A stretch of 64,000 bases of DNA from Kluyvera georgiana ATCC 51603 (GTDB lineage Bacteria; Pseudomonadota; Gammaproteobacteria; Enterobacterales; Enterobacteriaceae): contig NZ_LXEU01000063.1 of NCBI RefSeq assembly GCF_001654985.1, positions 1-64,000 on the forward strand. The letters run 5' to 3'. This document shows, one piece after another, positions 1 through 9,187 of the stretch (its first letter is position 1; the number at the start of each line of letters is the position of its first letter). The position numbers were made by a program, and so were the translations under genes. The notes beneath the pieces were generated by a model that was not told the origin of the DNA, ran no database searches, and worked only from the letters and a program-made list of their open reading frames with translations.

Positions 1-198
1 GGAGTCGCTGTCAGAATCGGAGTCGCTGTCGGAATCCGAATCACTGTCCGAGTCGGAGTCACTGTCGGAATCGGAATCGGAATCGGAATCGGAGTCGCTG
101 TCGGAATCGGAGTCACTGTCGGAATCGGAGTCACTGTCGGAGTCGGAGTCACTGTCGGAGTCCGAATCACTGTCAGAATCCGAGTCGCTGTCAGCATC
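1..198. repeat. Ser-Asp coding repeat array of adhesin B (open at left edge)
   Basis: Degenerate units of about 6 to 18 bp coding for alternating Ser and Asp on the minus strand. The same kind of array fills 3144-5315. Synonymous variation (TCC/TCG/TCT/AGT for Ser, GAC/GAT for Asp) is interspersed. The array continues past the window edge. Confidence 0.9.
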
Positions 199-720
199 TG
201 CATCGGTATCATCACCGGTTACAGTACGGTCAGCAGGATTGAGGATCGTAATCTCTTCTTCAATATTCGTATCGGGAAAATCCAGGCCTTCCGTAGGGTA
301 GCCAGCGGTAGGGTCGACCACTTCACCGGTCAGATCCAGTATCACATGTGTGTGTGAACCGCCGACGCCAGGGGCGCCACCGCTTTCAACGATGGTTTGC
401 GGGCCTGCTGCGGTGGCTTCAAGTATTTGGGTCGGGTCCTGACCATCGGCAATAGCCTGCTGTATTGCTGCGACGTCAGTAGGAGTGGTTTCAGGAGTCG
501 TAGTAGGGGAGATGCTTGCGCTGTCCCAGAGGCTATCGCGCCCAAGATCGAGATTTTTGCCATTTGCCAGGCTTACCGTGACTGCGCCATCGGCACCTGT
601 TTCAATTTGTTCGCCGGCAAAAATTTTGTCCCCTTCCACCAGTAAGCGTCTGCTTCCGTCAGGTGAAATAGCGAAGGCCTGTCCTATAATCGCTTTTATT
701 ATTCCGGTTACATCAGCCAT
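1..720 (-). CDS. LapA-type retention-module adhesin, copy B (C-terminal part outside the window)
   Basis: This is the N-terminal 240 residues of a large secreted adhesin, open at the left edge. The ATG at 720 begins a retention module (about residues 1-110) almost identical to that of the neighbouring adhesin at 1485-5819. Residues 103-106 are TAAG, the motif LapG cuts in Pseudomonas fluorescens LapA. A conserved linker ([11 protein letters not shown]) follows, and from about base 198 down the frame is an uninterrupted Ser-Asp repeat. In the LapA family the retention module folds in the periplasm and holds the adhesin in its outer-membrane type I secretion pore until LapG cuts. The gene lies head to tail with its paralogue. 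Total length, C-terminal domain and secretion signal cannot be seen. Confidence 0.85.
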   Translation of the reverse strand, partial: MADVTGIIKAIIGQAFAISPDGSRRLLVEGDKIFAGEQIETGADGAVTVSLANGKNLDLGRDSLWDSASISPTTTPETTPTDVAAIQQAIADGQDPTQILEATAAGPQTIVESGGAPGVGGSHTHVILDLTGEVVDPTAGYPTEGLDFPDTNIEEEITILNPADRTVTGDDTDADADSDSDSDSDSDSDSDSDSDSDSDSDSDSDSDSDSDSDSDSDSDSDSDSDSDSDSDSDSDSDSDS

Positions 721-1453
721 ATCTTACTCCTCTTAATCTTACGTGAACGGTTCCATTTGTTCATGGCTCATAGAGTTGTGGTGTATTACTTGGCTCCATG
801 GCAGCATCTGCAACACAAAACACTGTGGCTAATACGTTTGTGTGTGTGCTGATAGTATTCCAGTCCCTCATGGAGACGAGGTCTGGTAAATAAAAATTGG
901 CTATAGTGGTAAGGTAATATGCAAAAAGAACGGTTTCTTTGATTTTAATGTCGTTTTAGTGGGAATTTTCTGTAAAGAAATTAGGATGTGATTATTTTCG
1001 GGTGGTGAGTAAATGATGAAGTGGCTTTATAATGGGGTTTCTAAGTAACCAATTGATATTGAAAGAAATATATTTTCGGCAAGCTGTTTTAAACGGAATT
1101 TTTGTATTATTTTTATAACTCATTGATAATAAATGAGGTTGTCTGATACTTGTGTATCGGCTGATTTTAATTTCAATATGACTTCTAATACATAAGATTA
1201 TCTTGTTATCAAAATGGGATGTCTCATTTGGGATGTTTGAGTTTTATTTGGGTGATTCATTAATGAATTTAACGAGTTAATATGTGGAATAAATTATTTC
1301 TATTAAAATGACGTGGTTTCGTATTTATAATCGCTTTGTTGTAGGTGTTTTTTAGGTGGCAATAAGCTATTTCAGACCATCTGGTATAAAAAATAGATAA
1401 GAAAGATTATCTTATAGACGTTGGTTTTTAGAATGTATTGATTAGTGAAAAAG
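721..1453. other. AT-rich intergenic region between the two adhesin genes
   Basis: No credible coding frame is seen in this stretch of about 730 bp. It is clearly more AT-rich than the flanking genes and must hold the promoter of adhesin B, unless that gene is read through from adhesin A, which the strong terminator at 1454-1481 makes unlikely. Its length and AT content would suit silencing by an H-NS-type protein; that is inference. I see no clear repeat or operator. Confidence 0.5.
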
Positions 1454-1481
1454 AAAGGGGCTAGCTTATGCTAGCCCCTTT
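1447..1481 (-). terminator. Intrinsic terminator after adhesin A
   Basis: Perfect 12-bp stem (1454-1465 with 1470-1481) and a 4-base loop. Read on the minus strand it is followed by CTTTTTC. It begins 4 bases after the stop codon of the adhesin that ends at 1485. Confidence 0.85.
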
Positions 1482-1484
1482 GTA

Positions 1485-4400
1485 TTAAGCATCCGTATCC
1501 GGTTGTGCAATAAGACTATCCAGTTCGGCCGCCTCATGTGCACCCCAATGCTCTCCGCTGTTTCCACCCGAACTTTCAGCTGGCACATCCTGAACGTGCC
1601 CTGCCGCAGGGTCGTTGCCAGCCGAATCAGCAACCTGAATGAGTGAACTGAGATCTTTGGCGTCATCATGAATAATGTCGCTGAGATCGATAACGTTCAC
1701 CTGATTTGGCTCACCGTTGTCGGCGGCCGCTGCTGAGCTGTCTGCTGGTGTTTCCACGCTCTGTGCGGTATCGGCGCCGTTCAGCTGGCTATCGATATCA
1801 TCCAACAAAAGAGTGAGCGATGTTTCTGGGTTTTCTTCAGCAGGTTGCGTCAGCGATGCATCCTGATCGACATTGCTCAGGTCGAGATCATCGTGGTCAA
1901 CCAGCAAGGTTGAAGTATCTTGATCCGTTGCTGCATTATCGTCCGCGGTATCTGTTCCGTCTGCAGAAGCGGTCGAGTTAGCGTCTCCGCTGTGGTCAGA
2001 AGCGTTATCTTCTTCAATCTGATCCGCAGCTGACTCTTCGTTCGGCTGTTCCACCGAACCTGTCTCTTCAGGTTGATCGATGCTGGCACTGTTATCCGTA
2101 TTATCGACGGATCCAGCCGTATCTGTATGATTATAAGATACATTGTCCTGCGAGCTATCGGCTGTGTCTGTCGTATCGACGTGATCCGCTGTGGCATGGT
2201 GCACGTCGTCATCCGCAGTCATCAGATTTGCGGAGTCACTCTCTGTGTGATGATCTTCGTCGCCAGCGAGGGTGATCGTGTGGTCGCCACTGTTGGCATC
2301 GATATCGCCTGACGAGTGCGATGAACCATCAACCTCCGTGGTGATCTCCACTTTGATCGACCCGAGATCGTCTATCTGCGTCGATGAGGTAAAGGTGAGA
2401 TCGATATCCAGGTTGCTATCGCCGGTGATATCGATAACCACATTGCCATTTGCATCAACCGTATAATCTTCGCCGTTGTAGCTGATCGTCGTACCCGGCG
2501 GCAGGCCCGTGAGTTTAATCGACGAGATATGGTCGTTACCCGCCGCACCATCGAGATTCGCATCAATATTCAGCTCATACTGCCAGGTGGTATGGGTATC
2601 CGGGTGTGAAGGATCGAGACCTTCTTTCCCATCGCCGGAGATGACTTCACTCACGCGGTTGTTGCCACCATATGTTTTACCGTTAATGGTGACGTTCACA
2701 CTTTCGTAATAGTTGATGCTGTTATTGACGTTAGCCGAACCCGCAGACGAGCTCCAGCTTGATGATCCGGGAACAAAGATGTAATCGTTGGCGTTACTCG
2801 ATACAGGTTCCCGATTCCCATTCACCGCGTTCATTGAATGCTGTGTACCATCACCTTGGGTATAGGTACTGTCTTCATGCAGTACGAAGATGTCTGTTTT
2901 ACCTTCGTTACCCTGAGCATTACCCTGGTCGTAAACGTGAATATTTTCAGCAGGAATATCGCTGGAAACGTATTTTCCAATATCCCCCGCGGAAACCCAA
3001 ACCACCACGTTAGCACCAACCGCGACGATCATTCCGTTGCTATCGACGTCAAAACCATTTCCGCTTGGATCTTTACTGCCGCCGTTTACCTGCGTGACTT
3101 TCGATGACTCCGTCGCGGTCACGTTGACGTTGAGGGTGACATTGGAGTCGGAATCACTGTCGGCGTCCGCGTCACTGTCGGCGTCGCTGTCGGAATCTGA
3201 GTCGCTGTCGGAATCGGAATCGGAATCGGAGTCGCTGTCGGAATCTGAGTCGCTGTCGGAATCGGAGTCGCTGTCAGAATCCGAGTCGCTGTCGGAATCG
3301 GAGTCGCTGTCAGAATCCGAGTCACTGTCAGAGTCGGAGTCGCTGTCAGAATCCGAATCGCTGTCGGAATCCGAATCACTGTCTGAGTCTGAATCGCTGT
3401 CGGAGTCCGAGTCGCTGTCGGAATCTGAGTCAGAGTCGCTATCTGAGTCAGAGTCGCTGTCGGAATCTGAGTCAGAGTCGCTATCTGAGTCAGAGTCGCT
3501 ATCGGAGTCGGAGTCGCTGTCAGAATCCGAATCGCTGTCGGAATCGGAGTCACTATCGGAGTCTGAATCACTGTCGGCGTCAGAATCACTGTCAGAATCT
3601 GAATCGCTGTCCGAGTCTGAGTCGCTGTCAGAGTCGGAGTCACTGTCTGAGTCTGAATCGCTGTCGGAATCCGAATCGCTGTCGGAATCCGAGTCGCTAT
3701 CCGAATCCGAGTCGCTGTCGGAATCGGAGTCGCTATCCGAATCCGAATCGCTGTCGGAATCTGAATCGCTGTCGGAATCCGAATCGCTGTCGGAATCCGA
3801 ATCGCTGTCGGAATCCGAGTCGCTATCCGAATCCGAGTCACTGTCGGAATCTGAGTCGCTGTCGGAATCGGAGTCGCTGTCAGAATCCGAGTCACTGTCG
3901 GAATCGGAGTCGCTGTCAGAATCCGAGTCACTGTCAGAGTCGGAGTCGCTGTCAGAATCCGAATCGCTGTCGGAATCCGAATCACTGTCCGAGTCTGAGT
4001 CGCTGTCAGAGTCTGAGTCGCTGTCAGAGTCTGAGTCGCTGTCAGAGTCTGAGTCGCTATCGGAGTCGGAGTCGCTATCAGAATCCGAGTCACTGTCGGA
4101 ATCTGAGTCACTGTCGGAATCGGAGTCGCTGTCAGAATCTGAGTCGCTGTCAGAATCCGAGTCACTGTCAGAATCCGAGTCACTGTCGGAATCGGAGTCA
4201 CTATCGGAGTCTGAATCACTGTCGGCGTCAGAATCACTGTCAGAATCTGAATCGCTGTCCGAGTCTGAGTCGCTGTCAGAGTCGGAGTCACTGTCTGAGT
4301 CTGAATCGCTGTCGGAATCCGAATCGCTGTCGGAATCCGAGTCGCTATCCGAATCCGAGTCGCTGTCGGAATCCGAATCACTGTCAGAGTCTGAGTCGCT

Positions 4401-5819
4401 GTCAGAGTCTGAGTCGCTGTCAGAGTCTGAGTCGCTGTCTGAGTCGGAGTCGCTGTCCGAGTCTGAATCACTGTCGGAGTCGGAGTCGGAGTCGGAGTCG
4501 CTGTCGGAATCGGAGTCGCTGTCGGAATCGGAGTCGCTGTCGGAATCCGAGTCACTGTCGGAATCCGAGTCGCTGTCAGAATCCGAGTCACTGTCGGAAT
4601 CAGAGTCACTGTCCGAGTCGGAGTCGCTGTCGGAATCCGAGTCACTGTCGGAATCCGAATCGCTGTCAGAATCCGAGTCGCTGTCGGAATCCGAGTCACT
4701 GTCGGAGTCCGAGTCACTGTCTGAATCGGAATCGCTGTCTGAATCGGAATCGCTGTCTGAATCGGAGTCGCTGTCGGAGTCCGAGTCGCTGTCAGAATCC
4801 GAGTCGCTGTCCGAGTCGGAGTCCGAATCGCTGTCGGCGTCAGAATCACTGTCAGAATCTGAATCGCTGTCCGAGTCTGAGTCGCTGTCAGAGTCGGAGT
4901 CGCTGTCAGAATCCGAGTCACTGTCGGAATCAGAGTCACTGTCCGAGTCCGAGTCGCTGTCGGAATCCGAGTCACTGTCGGAGTCCGAATCGCTATCGGA
5001 GTCAGAGTCGCTATCGGAGTCGGAGTCGCTATCGGAGTCAGAGTCGCTATCGGAGTCAGAGTCGCTATCGGAGTCAGAGTCGCTATCGGAGTCAGAGTCG
5101 CTATCGGAGTCAGAGTCGCTATCGGAGTCAGAGTCGCTATCGGAGTCGGAGTCGCTGTCAGAATCCGAATCGCTGTCGGAATCGGAGTCACTATCGGAGT
5201 CTGAATCACTGTCTGAGTCTGAATCGCTGTCAGAGTCGGAGTCACTGTCCGAATCCGAATCGCTGTCTGAGTCAGAGTCACTGTCAGTATCGGAGTCACT
5301 GTCGGAATCAGAGTCACCCTCGTCCACTGCATCCGATCGATCCAGGAACGTCAGTTCCTCTTCTAATGGCGTATTGGGGAAATCTATACCTTCTGTCGGA
5401 TATCCGGCGGTGGGATCGACTCGTTCGCCGGTGAGATCCAGGATAACGTGAGTATGGGCACCGCCAGCACCGGGTTCACCGCTGCCGGTGGTGGTTTGTG
5501 GGCCTGCGGCGGTAGCCTCAAGAATTTGTGTCGGATCCTGGCCGTCGGCAATGGCCTGCTGAATGACGGCAATATCCGTGGTGTCCGGTGCCGCAGGCGT
5601 GGTGGTGATGCTGTGGCTGCCAGCCCAGTGGCTGTCGCGGCCGAGATCCAGCGTTTTTCCATCCGGGAGAGCGAGAGTAACGGCTCCGTTAGCGCCCGTT
5701 TCAATTTGCTCGCCGCTGAGAATTTTATCGCCCTCAACGAGCAGGCGTCGGGTTCCATCTGGTGAAATGGCGAAGACCTGGCCGATAATCGCTTTAATTG
5801 TTCCGGCTATACCGCTCAT
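1485..5819 (-). CDS. LapA-type retention-module adhesin with Ser-Asp repeat stalk, copy A
   Basis: Complete 1444-aa adhesin. Residues 1-110 form the retention module with TAAG at 103-106, the LapG cleavage motif. Residues about 111-168 are a linker ([11 protein letters not shown]). Residues 169-892 are an almost pure Ser-Asp repeat with a few Ala or Thr substitutions. The remaining 550 or so residues include a beta-rich region with [17 protein letters not shown], like domains of type I secreted giant adhesins, then an acidic Asp/Thr/Ser-rich tail ending near [10 protein letters not shown]. The tail probably carries the type I secretion signal (inference). LapA proteins usually have thousands of residues of Ig-like repeats; here an SD stalk, as in staphylococcal Sdr/Clf proteins, replaces them. 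The gene lies downstream of lapG/lapD on the same strand, 335 bp beyond that operon. The start follows the paralogue alignment. Confidence 0.85.
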   Translation of the reverse strand: MSGIAGTIKAIIGQVFAISPDGTRRLLVEGDKILSGEQIETGANGAVTLALPDGKTLDLGRDSHWAGSHSITTTPAAPDTTDIAVIQQAIADGQDPTQILEATAAGPQTTTGSGEPGAGGAHTHVILDLTGERVDPTAGYPTEGIDFPNTPLEEELTFLDRSDAVDEGDSDSDSDSDTDSDSDSDSDSDSDSDSDSDSDSDSDSDSDSDSDSDSDSDSDSDSDSDSDSDSDSDSDSDSDSDSDSDSDSDSDSDSDSDSDSDSDSDSDSDSDSDSDSDSDSDSDSDSDSDSDSDSDSDSDSDSDSDSDSDSDSDSDSDSDSDSDSDSDADSDSDSDSDSDSDSDSDSDSDSDSDSDSDSDSDSDSDSDSDSDSDSDSDSDSDSDSDSDSDSDSDSDSDSDSDSDSDSDSDSDSDSDSDSDSDSDSDSDSDSDSDSDSDSDSDSDSDSDSDSDSDSDSDSDSDSDSDSDSDSDSDSDSDSDSDSDSDSDSDSDSDSDSDSDSDSDSDSDSDSDSDSDSDSDSDSDSDSDSDSDADSDSDSDSDSDSDSDSDSDSDSDSDSDSDSDSDSDSDSDSDSDSDSDSDSDSDSDSDSDSDSDSDSDSDSDSDSDSDSDSDSDSDSDSDSDSDSDSDSDSDSDSDSDSDSDSDSDSDSDSDSDSDSDSDSDSDSDSDSDSDSDSDSDSDSDSDSDSDSDSDSDSDSDSDSDSDSDSDSDSDSDSDSDSDSDSDSDSDSDSDSDSDSDSDSDSDSDADSDSDSDSDSDSDSDSDSDSDSDSDSDSDSDSDSDSDSDSDSDSDSDSDSDSDSDSDSDSDSDSDSDSDSDSDSDSDSDSDSDSDSDSDSDSDSDSDSDSDSDSDSDSDSDSDSDSDSDSDSDSDSDSDSDADSDADADSDSDSNVTLNVNVTATESSKVTQVNGGSKDPSGNGFDVDSNGMIVAVGANVVVWVSAGDIGKYVSSDIPAENIHVYDQGNAQGNEGKTDIFVLHEDSTYTQGDGTQHSMNAVNGNREPVSSNANDYIFVPGSSSWSSSAGSANVNNSINYYESVNVTINGKTYGGNNRVSEVISGDGKEGLDPSHPDTHTTWQYELNIDANLDGAAGNDHISSIKLTGLPPGTTISYNGEDYTVDANGNVVIDITGDSNLDIDLTFTSSTQIDDLGSIKVEITTEVDGSSHSSGDIDANSGDHTITLAGDEDHHTESDSANLMTADDDVHHATADHVDTTDTADSSQDNVSYNHTDTAGSVDNTDNSASIDQPEETGSVEQPNEESAADQIEEDNASDHSGDANSTASADGTDTADDNAATDQDTSTLLVDHDDLDLSNVDQDASLTQPAEENPETSLTLLLDDIDSQLNGADTAQSVETPADSSAAAADNGEPNQVNVIDLSDIIHDDAKDLSSLIQVADSAGNDPAAGHVQDVPAESSGGNSGEHWGAHEAAELDSLIAQPDTDA
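3144..5315. repeat. Ser-Asp coding repeat array of adhesin A
   Basis: About 2.17 kb of degenerate tandem DNA repeat with 6-bp and 18-bp periodicity, coding for 724 alternating Ser/Asp residues on the minus strand. Longer blocks recur with little change, for example around 3540-3700 and 4195-4360, showing past duplication of multi-unit segments. The repeat keeps long open frames in other phases that are not genes. Confidence 0.95.
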
Positions 5820-5983
5820 CTTACTCTCCCATTGGTCTTGCGCGGTGTTTTCCGTTTCCGCTGTAATATTTTTTATCGTTTTGTTATCGCCGAACTATGA
5901 AGGGGATTTCAGCTAGATTGATTAATAGTACTGATATTTCGATCGCTGTAATACACCCGTGACCGACGATAGGTCGTATCTTT

Positions 5984-5998
5984 GTCCTAAGATAGGAC
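5984..5998. promoter_or_regulatory. Candidate operator upstream of adhesin A
   Basis: Perfect 6-3-6 inverted repeat, GTCCTA-AGA-TAGGAC, about 165 bp ahead of the adhesin start. A half-related GATAGGTCG lies 15 bp away. The position suits a transcription-factor site, but I do not recognise the factor. Confidence 0.3.
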
Positions 5999-6104
5999 GA
6001 ATTGAGGATTTATTCTTTGATTTTAATGTTGTTTTAATCCGGTATGGCGGTAAGCAGCCGCTAAATATAGGAGGGGAAATATCAATGGTTAGAGCGCTAA
6101 TGAT

Positions 6105-6135
6105 ATTTAAGGCGCATTATTAATGCGCCTTAAAT
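6105..6135 (-). terminator. Hairpin at the end of the lapG-lapD operon
   Basis: Perfect 14-bp stem (6105-6118 with 6122-6135) and a 3-base loop, starting 19 bases after the stop codon at 6155. There is no strong U-run on the minus strand, so termination may be partial and leave some read-through towards the adhesin. Confidence 0.6.
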
Positions 6136-6154
6136 AGTCAGCTTAATTATTGGG

Positions 6155-6496
6155 TTATATTAGCCTTTCCTCGTCATCGCCAATGAGCCCTTCCAACCCG
6201 CTCAGCGTCTGACGCGCTTGTGCACGGTTTAACAGTTTGTTTTGTGCTGCTGGCGGGAGGTCGGTGATGCTGATAACCCCTTTGCTCATCAGCACTTCAA
6301 TGAGGTCTTCCAGCACGCGGACCATATCCAGGTCGCTCTGCTGCAAACGCTGTAGCGTGGCCGTACGTAGGCTTTCCACCTTCAGCCATTCGCCAATCTC
6401 TGCGGTTGTCTCCGCGCTTTGCTCTGTCATACCGCTGAATTCAGCGGCCTCAACCCGAACGATCCGTCCTTCACCATCGCGTTCAATAAAATGCAT
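6155..6496 (-). CDS. Small conserved protein of lapD loci (tryptophan-synthase-beta-like annotation)
   Basis: 113-aa soluble protein. It opens MHFIERDGEGRIV and has a helical core (LQRLQQSDLDMVRVLEDLIEVLMSKG) followed by DLPPAAQNKLLNRAQARQ. From memory this matches a small family often annotated 'tryptophan synthase subunit beta like' in Pseudomonas and relatives; that name has no enzymatic meaning. It starts 17 bp after lapD on the same strand and closes the operon. The function is unknown. Linkage to LapD suggests a part in c-di-GMP signalling or adhesin control, as inference only. Confidence 0.75.
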   Translation of the reverse strand: MHFIERDGEGRIVRVEAAEFSGMTEQSAETTAEIGEWLKVESLRTATLQRLQQSDLDMVRVLEDLIEVLMSKGVISITDLPPAAQNKLLNRAQARQTLSGLEGLIGDDEERLI

Positions 6497-6513
6497 GGCT
6501 GCTCTCCTGAAAA

Positions 6514-8454
6514 TTATTGTAGTGTGCTGGCATCGCTAAAATAGCGGCCCATTGCGCCATACAGGCCAATTTTCTCCAGCACGGCCAGCTCGCCTTCGTT
6601 CTCCACACGTTCGGCGATAAGGGGGACATTGATCTGGCGTGTCGCCCAATAAATAGCTTCTATAAAGAGTTTTTTATCTTCTTCTTCATTGATGTGGTGA
6701 ATATAGCCACCGTCGACCTTAATCCACGCCAGCCCCCACTGCGGCAGGTTGCCAATCAGATGGAAGCGACCGCCGAAATGTTGAATTCCCAGGCCGCAGC
6801 CCAGTTCCTGTAGTTTTTTCACCAGCACGCTGACGCGTTCTGGCTCCGGTAGTTCGTTTTCATCCAGCTCGAGGGTCAGGCGCGATGCCAGGTGGCGCGC
6901 CGCTTTCAGCGGCTGGAGCAGGGCGTTCAACCCGTCGTCGTCCGCGACGCTTTCGCCGCTAATACTGAGCGCAAAAGCGTGGGTGGTGCTCTCCATCGCG
7001 CGCAGCGTTTGTTTGAGCATAACGACGTCCATACGGCGTCCCAGGGCCAGGCGGCGAACCCAGGGGATGAAACGACCTGCCGGGATAATTTCGCCCTCTG
7101 CGGTTTTAATACGCGCCAGAATTTTACGATGCAGAACAACGTGTTTGCTATTGCACTCATACACGGGCTGCGAATACAGCTCAAAGGCTTCTTTATCCAG
7201 AATCTCCGTCAGGCGCTGGTGCCAGTGGTGGTGGTCGTCATCTGGCGTTTGCTGGGCGGCCAATTCCGGGTCGATGAAGGTACGCATATCCGCTTCTGCG
7301 GCCACCAGAATCTGGTCCACCTGACGCAGTAGGTTTTGCGGTGTGTCACCATAGTGGAAAGCGACTTCAGCAAAATGTGCCACCGGGTTTACGTCGCTCA
7401 AACCCGTTTCATAGAGCGCCTTCAGCTGCGTGTTCAGCGAGTTTGCGAAGCTTTCCATCTCAGTGGGAAGGACGGGGTCGGTGATAATCGCGAACTCACC
7501 GCCGCGTACGCGGGCGACGAAGCCTTCGCTGTGGAAAAAGCGCTGCTGGAGGCTGCTGAGAATATCGGCCACCGCTTTGAGTAATTTATCGGTGCTGGCA
7601 CCGCCAAGACGCTGGTTAAGCCCCATCAAGTCCTGCACACGCAGCAGGATCAGGTTGCCGTCGGCGTGATCCTCATCGCTGAGGCGGGTCTGGAATTTTA
7701 TGTCAAACGCGCGACGGTTGTTCAGACCGGTAAGGCTATCGTTATAGGCTTCCTGTCGCAATACTTCGGTGCGCTGAGCCTGCTCGCTAAACAGCGCTTT
7801 AAGCTGGGTGACCATCATATTGGTGGCTTCGACCACCCGACGCAGCTCCGGCGTTTTCGGCAGCGCAGGTAGGCTCAGGAACTCGCGGCGGCTGATCGCG
7901 GTGGCTTGTTCCACGATGTAGTTCAGCGGGCGCAGACGGTGGCGCAACAGGAACATCGCGCCCAGGATACACAACACGCTACAGCCGGTTAGCCACAGGA
8001 AGCTGGCGACCAGGCTGCTCCACAGACGCGACAGCGCAAACATCGGGTGGCTGACCACCTCTACGCGCGCGGCCTGCGTCCAGCCGCGCATGACGATGGC
8101 TTCGCCCTGGCCGGGGTTCAGATGCACTATACGGGCAAACCAGCCAGGCACATTGGCGCTGGGCGGGATGTTCTGGCGCTCAATGATGGGCTTACCTGTT
8201 TTGATATCCACGACCTGAATGCGGTAGAAGTAACCGCTGTCGAAAATGGAGTTCACCATCAGCTCGGTCATGACCGGGTCGTCGATATGTGCGGTCAACG
8301 ATAGGCCGAGCGCCGTGGCGGCATCCTGGGCATGCGCGCTCAGCTGGTTATGATACTGCTCGCGCGAGCTTTCCAGCGTGGCAAAAAAGTTGCCGCAGAA
8401 GATCGTCAGCGTAAACAGGCAGATGCCAATCAGTAGCTGTTTATAAAGGGACAT
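6514..8454 (-). CDS. lapD: LapD-type c-di-GMP receptor (degenerate GGDEF-EAL, inner membrane)
   Basis: 646 aa. TM helix at 5-25, periplasmic LapD-type sensor domain at about 26-145, second TM at about 148-170, HAMP, GGDEF-like domain at 230-395, EAL-like domain at 410-640. The GGDEF signature is RGGEF (317-321) and the EAL signature is KIL (444-446), so both enzymatic sites are lost, as in P. fluorescens LapD (RGGEF and KVL, from memory). W125 in the periplasmic GW motif sits where LapD uses a Trp to plug LapG. By analogy, c-di-GMP on the EAL domain makes the periplasmic domain hold LapG and keep adhesins on the surface; without c-di-GMP, LapG is freed. lapG lies 9 bp upstream in the same operon. 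Confidence 0.92.
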   Translation of the reverse strand: MSLYKQLLIGICLFTLTIFCGNFFATLESSREQYHNQLSAHAQDAATALGLSLTAHIDDPVMTELMVNSIFDSGYFYRIQVVDIKTGKPIIERQNIPPSANVPGWFARIVHLNPGQGEAIVMRGWTQAARVEVVSHPMFALSRLWSSLVASFLWLTGCSVLCILGAMFLLRHRLRPLNYIVEQATAISRREFLSLPALPKTPELRRVVEATNMMVTQLKALFSEQAQRTEVLRQEAYNDSLTGLNNRRAFDIKFQTRLSDEDHADGNLILLRVQDLMGLNQRLGGASTDKLLKAVADILSSLQQRFFHSEGFVARVRGGEFAIITDPVLPTEMESFANSLNTQLKALYETGLSDVNPVAHFAEVAFHYGDTPQNLLRQVDQILVAAEADMRTFIDPELAAQQTPDDDHHHWHQRLTEILDKEAFELYSQPVYECNSKHVVLHRKILARIKTAEGEIIPAGRFIPWVRRLALGRRMDVVMLKQTLRAMESTTHAFALSISGESVADDDGLNALLQPLKAARHLASRLTLELDENELPEPERVSVLVKKLQELGCGLGIQHFGGRFHLIGNLPQWGLAWIKVDGGYIHHINEEEDKKLFIEAIYWATRQINVPLIAERVENEGELAVLEKIGLYGAMGRYFSDASTLQ

Positions 8455-8463
8455 GACCGCTTC

Positions 8464-9162
8464 CTATTCATTAATTACAAACCCTTCTGCACGCATCCTG
8501 GTGAGAAGATCCTGCCAACGTGAAAGTCGTTTACTGTCGCCAACGCGCTTGCTGCCGCTGGCCTGCGGGATCCATAAACCTTCCCCGTTAAAGGAATAAA
8601 CAGGGAGCAGATCGCTGCGGGCGGTGGCGGGTAATATGGCGGGCTTCAGGTTATCGAGAACCAGCGGAATAGCGTCCGGCGTCGAATACCATGTTACAAC
8701 CATATGTGCCTGATTTAATTGTAATGCTTTAACGTAGGTAATCCGCAGCTGGCTTGCCGGAACACCTAATTCACGTAGGGTAAAATATTTGGCCAGCGCG
8801 TAGTCTTCGCAGTCTCCCGCGCCTTTACGCAGGGCTTCCACCGGGGTCGCCCAATAATCTTCTTGCCCCCACACCGTTATATCGTCCACAAAGCGGATGC
8901 GCGAATTAAAAAATTGGTTCACGCGGTTCAGGGTGGCTTGAATATTGCCCTGCGTGGGCTGCTTAAGCAACGCCTCCCAGGCATCGATATTGCGCTGGGC
9001 CGTTGGCGTCGCGGGGCCATACAAACGTTGCGTCCGTTCGTTGATGGTATTGAAATCCCACCCTGCGCCCAGTTCGGGCGGCACCAATAGCAGCAGCGCC
9101 AGAAACAAAGACAGCCAGCGTTTCCAGATAAAGGGACGAACAATATCCCGCAAGCGCTTCAT
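8464..9162 (-). CDS. lapG: LapG-type periplasmic cysteine protease (transglutaminase-like)
   Basis: 232 aa with an N-terminal signal or anchor helix at about 15-30. The catalytic triad is visible: C118 (GAGDCEDYA), H153 (NQAHMVV) and D170 (LVLDN). D117 and E119 flank the Cys, as do the calcium-binding residues of P. fluorescens LapG. The enzyme cuts the TAAG motif in the retention modules of the adhesins at 1-720 and 1485-5819, releasing them from the cell surface, and is held in check by LapD. It is 25 bp downstream of the 554-aa gene and 9 bp upstream of lapD. Confidence 0.92.
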   Translation of the reverse strand: MKRLRDIVRPFIWKRWLSLFLALLLLVPPELGAGWDFNTINERTQRLYGPATPTAQRNIDAWEALLKQPTQGNIQATLNRVNQFFNSRIRFVDDITVWGQEDYWATPVEALRKGAGDCEDYALAKYFTLRELGVPASQLRITYVKALQLNQAHMVVTWYSTPDAIPLVLDNLKPAILPATARSDLLPVYSFNGEGLWIPQASGSKRVGDSKRLSRWQDLLTRMRAEGFVINE

Positions 9163-9187
9163 TCAGGAAACGCTCATCATGAGGGGG

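Larger units (their letters stand above)
5820..6154. other. Intergenic region upstream of adhesin A
   Basis: No coding frame. It must hold the adhesin A promoter (minus strand). Two features stand out: a perfect inverted repeat at 5984-5998 (GTCCTA, 3 bases, TAGGAC) preceded by the related block GACGATAGGTCG at 5965-5976, and the terminator-like hairpin at 6105-6135. Confidence 0.5.

Noticed and set aside
3144-5315. Possible CRISPR array in the repeat region
   Set aside because: The repeat is a continuous coding Ser-Asp microsatellite with no unique spacers and no cas genes nearby.
3119-5332. 737-aa minus-strand Thr/Ile/Pro repeat frame
   Set aside because: Frame-shifted reading of the same repeat, without domain or start context.
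3037-5451. 804-aa plus-strand open frame rich in Ser-Glu-Ser-Leu
   Set aside because: It is the antisense reading of the Ser-Asp repeat; the repeat has no stops in this phase. The minus-strand frame has the retention module, start and terminator.
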